Origin: Glutinoglossum americanum | Lineage: Eukaryota > Ascomycota > Geoglossomycetes > Geoglossales > Geoglossaceae | Assembly (NCBI GenBank): GCA_020080175.1 | Contig: JAGHQL010000121.1 | Coordinates: 18,310 to 82,309 of the forward strand | Direction of reading: 5' to 3' | Length of the DNA: 64,000 bases | In this document: positions 13,001-23,153 of the stretch, in pieces | Layout: the number at the start of each line of letters is the position of its first letter | Position numbering within the stretch: the first letter of the stretch is position 1 | Program-made: the position numbers and the translations under genes | Notes under the pieces: generated by a model | Told to the model about the DNA's origin: nothing | What the model saw: only the letters and a program-made list of their open reading frames with translations | Databases searched by the model: none

Positions 13001-14551
13001 GCCTCGCTCAGGACTTGGGGATGGAGATGGGGTAGAACAGTCGTACTCAGGGTCCTCAAAAATCTGGCTCCGGCTTTTAACCCTTCGTAGAATAGACTCC
13101 CTCGAGATCCGGGGAGGTAACTTGTATTCTTCTACGCTGGTTTGATCTTCATGCTTGTCTTCCACGTTCACTTGAATCCCGAGCCCTTGAGGCTCATGGC
13201 TAGGTTCAGGCTCTTGACTTTGGCTTCTGCCCCGGCTTCCGCTCCTGCTCCTTCTCAGCCTCCTCTCGCGTTGTGTCTCGGCGCTGGTTTTGCTATTTTC
13301 GTCATCCTGTAATACCATCAAACGCATCCTCTCTTCTAAAGTCATCTTGGAGCCTTCCGTGCTTTGGGCGTTAGACTGCGAGATGCTAGCCAGGCCAGGC
13401 AGTGATGGGAGATCTCGCTGGGCGCTATTAACGCGTTCTGCAGTGGCGGAAAAATTGCTATAGGAGGTAGGGTTGGTACGGGAAGGCGAGGGCGTCCCAA
13501 AACCAGGGATAGGTGGCAGCGGGCGACGCTCGCCATTGGAATTAACAGAGTCGGTCCTTGAATGATCCGGTCTCGTCCGGCTTGCGCTTGGCTGGGCCGC
13601 TGGCATTGGGCTACCGTCCCGACCAACAAAAGGGTCCTCGATATCTTCTGAGAGTCTGTTATCGGCCACTCCGGGGCTCATATGACGCCAATCCTCTGGT
13701 CCCACGACTGGGGTCTTTTCCGTGTCTTCCAAAGAGGCATCGAAACTATCATCTCTATCGATAAATCCGTCACGGTCAAAACTCTCGTCATCTTCATCAT
13801 CTTCCGCAGAGTCATATCCTGCATGTGGAGAGCTTGTACCAACCGAAGATAGGTCTGGTGTTGCCATTTCATACTCATTAACTTGTGGTGGAGCTGCATC
13901 GAAAGTTACACTTTTCGCATGGCGATGTAAGACACGGCCCGGGGGCAGCTGGTGTTCGACACCTGAGTCATCACTAGACCAAGTTCCACTCTCTAGGTCA
14001 AACGACCGTGGGAGTGTGTTGTAACGTCCTGGAGTAGATAGAGATGACTTTATTGGTGAGGCATTGTCTTTGTTTGGGGTCACTACACCAGACCCCAAAT
14101 TATTGAGCTTTGTAGGCGTCTTTGTTGGTGAGGCAGTGGGGATCTTGCTGTTGTCGCCGTTGATCCTCAACTTGCCCATGAGTGGAGAACTCATGTCTTT
14201 TCGGAATGGATCGAAGCCTCTGCCCCCGAAAGCATTGCCCTGCACACTCAGAGGGCGCGCACTGGCCAAGGGGCGCTCTACGACTGGTATAGAGGTTGGG
14301 TCATACTCGCGTTTCTGTTCCCGGGCAAACATATTGCTATTCTTCACTCGCGAAGCGCGTTTGAGATTCTCAATCGAGGAACGTCTCGTAGGCGATGGAG
14401 AGCTATCTCGGTTCCCCAAATTCTCAGAGTCGAATCGACTTGGGGACGAGGCTGGATCTCTGCCTTGCCAAAAGAGGCGCGGCGATGCCATTCGATTCGT
14501 CCCATTTAGCGGAGACGTCTCGAAAGGCGACGAGCCTTGGTTAAATAACAT
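10062..14551 (-). CDS. bud4: BUD4/anillin-like bud-site selection and septation protein with C-terminal PH domain
   Basis: Four exons on the minus strand: 14551-11978, 11881-11482, 11423-10693, 10574-10062; 1405 residues. The N-terminal two thirds are low-complexity, Ser/Pro/acidic and probably disordered. The conserved part starts at RLDIPVSDVGEDLSFGLD, continues through GRVFVKVVGVKDLDLPLPK and LDNGLHCVTTTWLELG, and ends with a PH domain beginning FWRRRFFKLEG. The 96-nt intron at 11977-11882 is in frame without a stop; removing it restores the conserved EAQKRGYLMRQNTK junction. An upstream in-frame stop two codons before the ATG forms a TTTCTAG acceptor-like site, so a 5' UTR intron is possible. 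Bud4 proteins bind septins and Rho4-pathway factors and organise septation in filamentous fungi (family knowledge). Confidence 0.93.
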
Positions 14552-15251
14552 CTTCTAGAAATCCGTGGCGTTGTTAGTACATGTACCTATATTTGGGTAA
14601 GATGCGATAATACCTTTGTGACTTGATTGAAGCTAGGAGAATTGCGCCTCCGTTCCGTAGGACCCAATTCGGATAGCGGTCGGCTGCTCGCCTTAGTAGG
14701 TGAAGATGTTGGTGTATTCTTTTGAATACGCAGCGGCTGAACCTGTCGATCGCCCTAGTGTCAATGTTTTGCGGTGGGGTACGTGTCTCACTCAAGGAAC
14801 ATATTCGAGTCATGAGTGGGTAGGATGAGAACATACTGCCTGGGAAGACATTTTGTGTCAAAGTCGGTCAGGGAGGCTAGGTGCCTCTCACCTGTGGTGC
14901 TACACTTGTCGCGTGTGTGGCGTCAAAAAATGGTGATGATCTGCTGGAATTGGAATGTTGACGAGGGTGAAGCAAGGAGTGGGAACTGAGCAATGAGCAA
15001 AGTCACCACTCGCACGAAGTGCTCCTGAGCGACTTGAAAGTAGAATGATGGTAGAGAATTGAAGACGACCCTGCAAGGTTGACGGGAAACGTAAGTGCAA
15101 GTAATGCGATGCAAATGGTGGAGAGTATGAAAGAAGGGTCGGGCCTGTTGGGGTGGTAAACACTTAAGGGTGATGGTACATTACAGGGTCGCGATGCCAA
15201 GATATAAACAAACAACGGTGCGAGGGGGCAACCGCTTGTCGCACGACAGGG
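14552..15251. promoter_or_regulatory. Divergent promoter region, BUD4 / MRH4
   Basis: There are 700 bp between start codons. It probably contains 5' UTRs and perhaps a 5' UTR intron of BUD4 ending near 14537. No conserved frame is seen. Confidence 0.45.
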
Positions 15252-17273
15252 ATGAGGCTCTGCAGATATTTTCCTTCCCTGCAGCGGAGTAGCGCGACAT
15301 GCATTGATTTTTCATCCGCCGCCCTCAACGTAATGCTCCGCTCATCCACCTCAACATGTCCGCTATGTCTTTTCTCTGCATCTCCTCGCTCTGAGAGAAT
15401 TAAACAATTCTTGACATGGCCATCGTCAAGGTCAATGGCGCAGCTTCGGAAGCGTGTCCCCTCGAGGATGACACTCTCCCCAAGGGTAGCCCAGAACCCG
15501 CCAAGGATCGCACCGAGTGGTAAACCCATTAAACGGAAATCAAACGGTCCATTTGGAGGCCTAAATTTGAGGGAAGCCCGGATACGTGGAGTCCCAGAAC
15601 GGCGGTCGCAGGCGGCAGAAAAGAGGTCCAGTGGATGGAAGGGCAAGGAAGACCAGCCACGGGGCGTGAAAATTGATCGCTTTAGAGCTTTGAAGATGCA
15701 GAGGGCGCTAGCCCCAGTCTCGTATGGGTATAGGACGTCTGTAAAAGAACGCATCAGTCAGATTGAATCATTCAATGACTTTGCTCTTCAACCCATTGTT
15801 AAGGATTCAATAGCTCCGCAAGCATTGATAGGCATGGAAGACATCATCCCTACGCCAATTCAACGTTTAGCAATCCCGGCTCTTTTGGGAAGCGACGGGA
15901 GAAGCAGGAGGTCCAGAAAGAAAACAATCATCGGACCAGCCAAGACGAATACTACAATGGAAGAATTTCTTTTGGCGGCGGAGACAGGCTCGGGCAAGAC
16001 TCTAGCATATCTGCTTCCGACAATAGACGCTATAAAGCGCGCAGAAGCTGTAGACCCTGACATTGCAGCTCATAAGATCGCCCTGGAAGAGGAGAAGCAG
16101 AGGCAATATGCCCTTGGGCTACAATCTCCCCCTCTCTCAAATCAACCGCATCCAACAACTGGTCGCCCAAGAGCGATCATTCTCCTTCCAACGTCCGAGC
16201 TCGTTGCACAAGTGGGCGCGCTCACGAAAAGCCTCTCGCATACAATCAAGTTCCGCTCTGCCCTCATCTCTTCTGCATATAGCGGTCGCGTCATTCGCAA
16301 TCGTCTCTTCGATCCTAGTGGCATTGATATTCTTATATCTACCCCGCATTTGCTCGCTAGTATTGCAGAGAGCGACCCCAATATTCTCGGTCGAGTAACG
16401 CATCTCGTTATTGACGAAGCAGACTCGCTCCTTGACCGTTCCTTCACGCCCCTGACTGCTGCGATCATCGATCGTGCTACCCCTAGTCTACACCAGCTAG
16501 TACTCTGTTCAGCGACCATCCCACGAAGCCTAGACAGCTTCCTGCGTAAACGTTTCCCGGATATACGCAGACTCACCACTCCAAACTTGCACGCCATCCC
16601 CCGACGTGTGCAACTTGGGGTTGTGGATGTTGAGAAGGACCCCTACCATGGCAACAAGAGCCTCGCATGTGCCGACAGCATCTGGACAATCGGTAAAGCA
16701 GCAGAAGAACATGCGGTTTCACATGGCGAAGTACACAAAGACAAGAATTTGGATATGAAGCACATCATCGTGTTCGTCAACGAACGCGAAAAAGCCGTTG
16801 AAGTCGCCGATTATCTTAAGTCAAAGGGTATCAATGCTGAAGCCCTCAGCCGAGACACCCCCAGCCAACGGCAATCCGAAATCCTCACCGCCTTCACCTC
16901 CCCCGCTTCCCCTATCCCAAAGAGTACCGATAACTCTCCAGCCGTTGTAGTGACACCACCCGAGCCTGAGCCCTCATTGGCAACTTATGTCCCCTTAAAC
17001 CGTCGATCTACTCCACCCCCTCGTCGCTCCCTCCCCAACACCAGAGTTCTCGTGATGACAGACCTTGGATCTCGTGGGATCGACACGCTGGCTGTCCGCC
17101 ACGTTATCTTGTACGACGTCCCACATTCCACAATTGACTTTATTCATCGCCTAGGCCGTACTGGCCGAATGGGGAGACGCGGTAGGGGGATTGTGCTTGT
17201 CGGGAAGGGGGATCGGAGGGATGTGGTGAGAGAGGTTAGGGAGGGAATGTTCAAAGGCCAGGCGCTAGTCTAG
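15252..17273 (+). CDS. mrh4: MRH4, mitochondrial DEAD-box RNA helicase
   Basis: This is a single uninterrupted frame of 673 residues. The basic, Ser/Arg-rich N-terminus fits a mitochondrial presequence. Helicase motifs in order: Q-motif TPIQRLAIPALLG, Walker A AAETGSGKT, motif Ia LLPTSELVAQ, DEAD box VIDEADSLLD, motif III LCSATI, and the C-terminal RecA lobe with TDLGSRGID and HRLGRTGRMGRRG. The spacing and the insert before motif Ia match fungal MRH4. In yeast Mrh4 is needed for late assembly of the mitochondrial large ribosomal subunit. It is one of only two intronless genes in the window. Confidence 0.93.
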   Translation: MRLCRYFPSLQRSSATCIDFSSAALNVMLRSSTSTCPLCLFSASPRSERIKQFLTWPSSRSMAQLRKRVPSRMTLSPRVAQNPPRIAPSGKPIKRKSNGPFGGLNLREARIRGVPERRSQAAEKRSSGWKGKEDQPRGVKIDRFRALKMQRALAPVSYGYRTSVKERISQIESFNDFALQPIVKDSIAPQALIGMEDIIPTPIQRLAIPALLGSDGRSRRSRKKTIIGPAKTNTTMEEFLLAAETGSGKTLAYLLPTIDAIKRAEAVDPDIAAHKIALEEEKQRQYALGLQSPPLSNQPHPTTGRPRAIILLPTSELVAQVGALTKSLSHTIKFRSALISSAYSGRVIRNRLFDPSGIDILISTPHLLASIAESDPNILGRVTHLVIDEADSLLDRSFTPLTAAIIDRATPSLHQLVLCSATIPRSLDSFLRKRFPDIRRLTTPNLHAIPRRVQLGVVDVEKDPYHGNKSLACADSIWTIGKAAEEHAVSHGEVHKDKNLDMKHIIVFVNEREKAVEVADYLKSKGINAEALSRDTPSQRQSEILTAFTSPASPIPKSTDNSPAVVVTPPEPEPSLATYVPLNRRSTPPPRRSLPNTRVLVMTDLGSRGIDTLAVRHVILYDVPHSTIDFIHRLGRTGRMGRRGRGIVLVGKGDRRDVVREVREGMFKGQALV

Positions 17274-18341
17274 CTTAAGTTGCTTCGGTTGAGAAAATAT
17301 TGGTTTCTGACCGAGGCGAGTAACGAATGTATTTGTAATGTGTATATCTAGACCGTGGACGGGCAGTTTCGTCGTTGCATGTAGACGGATAGACATATGT
17401 TCGTCAACCTTATTACTCTTGCAAAAGATAACCAAAAAAGCGCTCTCTCGTCTCACGGAACTACTCTTTACGCCATCTGGTTCTTAAATACTACGACTAA
17501 CATCCCGACTTCCTTCCCACCCGTCACTCTCTAAGGCCCAGGGAGGGAGTAGATACTGGACGTTATGAGCCATACCAGTCCTATCTCCCTTTTATGCGCT
17601 TTGTTTAAAGAGACACCTCCATCTACGTATACGCACACACATCGTACTGTTTGTTGTAGGAAAAGAAAGAATCTAATGCGCAAAGCGGTCTCGCTTGATC
17701 CTGGAGGTGCCTATATGGATGTGGAGCCCCCCCCTCAACAACCGCGAGAGACATCGCCTGCTCTTGCAATGAGAAAAAGGGGCTCGACATGCGTTCTAGT
17801 TGGGCGCGGTTTTTAGTTTACTTGGGTCGATCGCCTGCGGGGGTGTTGCGTGTGCGAGAGCAAAAGGCAGTAATTGCACTTATTTATTTTTTTTGGGCTT
17901 CTCTCTTCTTCATTGGTTTTATCCAAGCGGATCGATTGCACCACGTAACCCCCGTGCCATCCATGCCTTTGCGAGTTTCCATCTAGGGCGACACCAGTCG
18001 GGGAAAGCTGTAACGACAATCTTAATGTGGCGGGTCTACCTCCGAAAGTCCTTATCTCTAAGCTCGCCTCCTCGCAATGGCGCTGGTCTGGATATCAGCA
18101 ATGCAACAATGTTACCGACGACGGTTGCAACAACACGATTAATGAACAATGGCAGCAGTGACAAAGTCAACAATGATAGCGGTGGCGGTAACGACAACGG
18201 CGAAGGCGATCGCGGCTGCGGCCCTCCCTGAGAACATTCTTTGCTGCTCGACAGATACACGGGGGGGCGTGTGCTGTAGAATATTATGGAATATTATAGA
18301 AGATAGATACCTGTCTTGATTATAATACTATTCTAGATGGG
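17274..18341. other. Intergenic, convergent MRH4 / NLR 3' ends
   Basis: About 1.07 kb without a recognisable gene. A short near-tandem GAATATTAT repeat occurs near 18280-18300, just beyond the NLR stop codon. Short frames near 17565-18231 have no domain and look like noise. Confidence 0.5.
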
Positions 18342-21300
18342 TTAATTATATAAATAGGGAAATAGTCTTATTGATATAGATGGGGAGGGGGGATCGCCGA
18401 CCGGGGTGTGAGGATCAAGTATAGACACCACCAGCATGTGCCCGTTCTCTACGGCCCACAATAGCGGCGTCCGGCCACTCTTATCCTTCGAGTCCACGTC
18501 GACCTTCCCAGTATCGACCAGTAGCCTCACCACCGCCCTGCGCCCTTTCTCTGCGGCCCACGATAGCGGCGTCCGGCCGTTCTTATCCTTCGAGTCCACG
18601 TCGACCTTCCCAGTATCGTACAGTAGCTTCACCACCGCCTTGTGCCCGTTCCCTGCGGCCCACGATAGCGGCGTCCGGCCATTCTTATCCTCCGAGCTCA
18701 TGTCGACCTTCCCGGTGTCGAGCAGTAGCTTCACCACCGCCTCACGCCCGTCCCTTGCGGCCCACGATAGCGGCGTCCGGCCATACCTATCCTTCAAGTC
18801 CACGTCGACCTTCCCGGTATCGAGCAGTAGCTTCACCACCGCCTCGTGCCCGTTCTTTGCGGCCCACGATAGCGGCGTCCAGCCATACTCATCCTTCGAA
18901 TCCACGTCGGGCTTATCCTTTAGTCTAACAGCTGCTGTTATAACACTTAAAAGGTCGTATCTTGATGCGAGATGTAGAATAGTCGTGTTTGTGGCAGGGA
19001 GCCTGTCAGAGCGGGGCTCCATTATCTTATAGACACGCGCCCAGGACTGCAGGATCTGATTCGACGGCCATTTGAGTAAGCCTAGTAAGTCTCCTTGAGA
19101 TATTTCCTCTGTCTCTACTATTTCTGCGTGTGAGACCCAGTTGGTTGTAGCATATTGCAAGAGAGGAAATTCGTGTTCAAGGTCTTCAGCAACTTTGCTG
19201 CTATTGCAGAGCACCTCTTCCATAGTCAAGTATCTGATGCAAGACCTCGATAACCGGAAACGTGCACGGCCGATCCCACTACTCGTTAAACAACCCTCAA
19301 GCTGTTGCAACCCATCCCGGATTAGATAGTCGTTGACTGACTGGTGAATAAACTGCGCTACCCGTCGGTTTTGATGCTCCTTAACTTCAACAAGACCCCC
19401 AGAAAGGCTCCCCATTCTTTTCTCCATTGCCTCGTCGGTCTCCGTATAGTCCGCCGAATCTCGACATTCACCGAGTGAGCTGTAAGGGGTGTCTGCGTCG
19501 ACAACCATCGCGAAGCGTAGTTCTTCCAGCGATAGAGGCCTCTGCGCGAAGCATATCCACTGCATTAGTTGCAGCGATTGGGGCAGATCCTCGCCATCTA
19601 TACTCTTGAGAATCTCTCGATAGAGACTGTCCAGCCCTTTTGGTACCTCTTGAATGCTCTTCTCAATCGCCTTTGCGTTTCTTCCTTGCCTGTGTAGCCT
19701 GAGGGCTGTAGGGACAATGAGAGCCACCCATTGGAAAATGCCGGAAGACCTATGTAAAATCTTATCTTGAAGTACTTTCAGCTCATTACCATGAATCACA
19801 TCCTTGAGCTCATCCCAGATGTATCTCCTGATATCCTGACGGTTTTCGCGCTCGATGCATATTTCAAGTCCGTTATCTAAGGATACAATCGGGAAATGTC
19901 GACAGGAGAAGCATATACTCAGTCTATGCTGAGCAGAGGAGCACTTTGAAAGCAAGTGTTGGAAGTATTTAACAAGTCGTATGGCTGCTTCTTCGCCGCA
20001 TTCGTCGAGGGCATCAACAAATATCCTAATTGAGGACTCCACAAGAATCTTGGGAAGAGAAGTTTCGACGAAGCCTTGCAGCTCCTGTGGGCGCCGGTTC
20101 CACTTTTCTCCTGGCTTCCCCATACTCTGAGATCTGTCCTTGAAAGTTTGGACAACATCTGCTGGCGGACCGGGAAACCGTCCCAGTAATTGATGTAAAA
20201 GCGACCGGAATAGCCCTAGGGGCGTTCTTTGAATCTCGGCACCGCGACAGTGGAAGAAGAACGAAAGGGTAACAAGCTTGTTTGGGGGAAGAGGTTCGTC
20301 TTGCTCCATAGCCTGGAGTGCGTATTTAAGCACCGTTGACTTTCCGGCTCCTGGATTTCCCTTAACCCAGAGCAAGCCTCGGCGCTGAGAAAGCCAATCC
20401 TTGTATATATGGTGTTGAAGAAGCCATGCACACGTCCCATCGGCTGCAGGTTCTATATCATTGCCGCGATCATTCATTTCCATAAAGGACAGGAACTGTA
20501 AGCAGTCTAGAACTTCAAGTTAGTATGAATTTCAGAAACCGCATTGTAAAAACATGACCTTTTTCGTCCTGCGTTAGTTCCATTGATATTGCTATATAGC
20601 GGGATATATATTTAGCTATGAACCCCTATTTTCGGTGGTGTGAACATGTCCTGACCTGCCTGAGCTTTCAACGGGCCCAGCCACCTCTCAATTGTACCAA
20701 TTATCCGTGTATAGCCTGTGTCATCCGAATTCTTGAACTTTGTCATACCCTTAACTAATTAGCATTTGCATTCGCATTTCCTTATGGGAATGTTCATAGA
20801 CATACTATATGATTTGCATGAATGGACATTTGCGGATATCCACTTATCTGTGCTGAGTCTTTTGTAACAACCTTGGACGAATTAGAAAGGAGTCATTTGA
20901 GTTTGCAAGGCCTTTAGAATAGGATAGTGAGGCAAGCATACTAAACCCACGCCCGGAAGTTCCAACTCTTCATAGAAGCAAGTAATGTTGAAACCATTAC
21001 TTTTCTTCCTCAACCATATGCCAAAGGAGCCTTCAACATCAGCCAGCACCTCAGAGTCCCTCTCCAATACCCCAAGGATACCTTTGTTTACTCGCTTGCC
21101 ACCAATCTTCAAGATACTGGCGACTACCTTGGCGAACGGCGCCAGTCCAGATCCACGATGGGGCGTACCCAAAAATGCAACAGCGATGGTGCAGCTGTCT
21201 GCTTGTTTTAAATCAGGCTCAACGCTACTCTCGGACATGCAGAGAGCTTTCTTTAGTACCAGGCCACCAAGGCTGTGCACCATAAATACAATCTTTCGCT

Positions 21301-21971
21301 GATTTGAGAGTGGCTAATTACTAGTTGATGCGAACGCACTGAGGGGTTTTCTTACGGATTCAGCCCCTATCCTTTTATCCGCAAGATCTCCAAGCAATGT
21401 TGAAGCGTGGTCACGAAGATTGCTCTGACTTACAGGGCGCAGGAACTTCGCAACATCTGCGTCGTATCCAAACGCCATGGTTCGTGCGTCTGGCACACTC
21501 TGGCATAAGAGATGGACAGGCCAATATGTCCCCGACTCCGCCTCCAGCCATGTGTTGTATGAATCCCCGGTTAGGCCATGGACAAATATGATGTCGACCA
21601 GGGTTTCAGAAGCATTTGCAGGCTGGTACAGAACTCTTAATCCATAGGTTTGTTCCATTGCGGAAAAACTGTTCTCTCGAGGTCTTGGGATGGGCAGTTT
21701 CTGCGCCGGTGCCTGACAAGCCGGCTGTTAGCCTTTCGTCGGCACACGGTGCCGGTTGGCGGGGGGCTTGAGTGGCGATTGCGATCTGCTGCTCGGATTG
21801 GGTTGCAGCTGTTTCGACATTTGCGCGCTGTTGCTTCGGTTGTGGAGTGCTGTCGACGGCCTCCGGAGGAGTAATGGATGAGGCAACGGGACTCCCGGTC
21901 TCGATGTGTAAGGGATTGTCTTTTCGCGATCCCTTCCGAGGCAGTAGTAGCTTCTTGAATCTTGAGGCCAT
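18342..21971 (-). CDS. Fungal NLR: alpha/beta-hydrolase (SesB-like) - NACHT - ankyrin repeats
   Basis: Proposed exons (minus): 21971-21718, 21668-21356, 21298-20942, 20871-20806, 20749-20656, 20591-20559, 20506-18342; about 1093 residues. The 5'-most join (49-nt intron, weak GTCAGG donor) is tentative; a start at the ATG at 21658 gives 1005 residues. Domains in order: an alpha/beta-hydrolase/serine-esterase (IIFVHGLTG, then nucleophile elbow VHSLGG), the linker HANHIGMTKF, a NACHT NTPase (Walker A GNPGAGKST, Walker B IFVDALDEC), a winged-helix-like region, and five highly similar 34-residue ankyrin repeats. Proteins of this architecture are fungal counterparts of NLR immune receptors; several control heterokaryon incompatibility. 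Specificity is unknown. It is the only accessory-type gene in the window and breaks the strand alternation of its neighbours. Confidence 0.85.
18430..18939 (-). repeat. Five 102-bp tandem repeats encoding ankyrin units
   Basis: The anchor ATAGCGGCGT, or its register, recurs at 18461, 18563, 18665, 18767 and 18869, exactly 102 bp apart (34 codons). Copies differ at few positions, mostly at the variable codons after the conserved TPLSWAA core. High internal conservation of repeats is a known mark of fungal NLR recognition domains that evolve by repeat exchange. Confidence 0.95.
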
Positions 21972-23153
21972 TTCCGTCACCGAAAAGACGCCCTCACGAA
22001 CTAAATTGATAAGAAATCCTCTGTTACCACCCTCATCCTTGTGCACTCGAGCCTCAGAGTTCTGGTCGGACCTGATGGAGCTAAATGCCGTCGCACGTCC
22101 ACATCTGATAGGGTTGACGCCCTAGGATGTCTATAATGCTCGTTCGGCGCCAGCCACTTGCAGTAGATCCCCGGCTCAACCCGCCTTGCAGTAATGCTTT
22201 TATGGGGACTATGGGATTAACGGATCCCTATGGGCTTTCTGAGCTTCTAGCAAAGAAAGTAGCTGTTCTTTGCTTGAGATACGCCCCAATTGGCAGCTTG
22301 AATTAGCCTCACTTGCTCCGTACATACACTGGCGTACCAGAACCTCCTCTATTCGACCATGTGGAATTGCGGGGCACCGCGCCAGCCAAGGAGGACCCCG
22401 CGTGTTCAGGCTGTGGTGTTGCTGAGCATGCCATTAGGCGGTGCCAAGGTTCCAGGTGATATTCTCTAGGCTTCATAGCCTTTTCGTCCAGCAATTTATA
22501 GGAGTAATAGGGGATTCCTCATCTGTAAATCCCTCGCAAAATTGCCCTCTTTCCATCTACACAAGCTCCATAAGGATCTGCTATGCACTCCGCCATCCTA
22601 CTATTGGGGGCCAGCGGCTAGCTCTGGGACATCCCTACCTCGACTAATCAATGCTTGGTGCTGCTCAGCGCTACCGATCCGGCCCACAATTATTTATCAA
22701 TTCCCGCGCGTAGTTACCATGCGTATGCAGCCCGAAGAGGAGAGGAAGAAAGAGAAAAACACCAGCGAAGGAGAAAAATACGATGGTTATCCTCGGGCCA
22801 GCCTAGGGGGAATGCGATTGGAATAGTATGACCAACCGGACGGAGGGTTTTAAATTTCCTTTTTTCTTTCTTGGATCTATCATGAGATAGGTTATCTAGA
22901 CGGGGAGAAAGAGAGAGATAGCAAAAATCTCCTCGTCGAAGTTATAATTATTGGTACAAAAGTGGCCAGCATTAGTATTTCTCTAGTCTAGCGAATTAAC
23001 AAGGAACACCACCACCGTGACTATGATGGCGAGAAGAGAGAAATGGGGAAAGAGACGCCTTGGATGTGAAGAACAGGCTCCCCCCTTGCCGCCCTGGTTC
23101 CTGCCGTCCCAATGCCGGGAAATTTGGGGGGCGCACGGAATTGTCAAGAGCCC
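21972..23153. other. Intergenic upstream of the NLR
   Basis: About 1.18 kb between the NLR start and the SET9 stop. An in-frame extension of the NLR's first exon reaches an ATG at 22046, so the start could lie there. No other gene or mobile-element remnant was recognised. Confidence 0.45.

Noticed and set aside
11337-14558. Many plus-strand open frames of 80-164 codons antisense to BUD4
   Set aside because: They are shadows of a long, biased minus-strand coding exon; none has a family match.
18342-20483. The 713-codon NACHT-ankyrin frame as a complete gene
   Set aside because: Upstream exons encode the linker HANHIGMTKF and the hydrolase domain in a consistent frame, so it is only the last exon.
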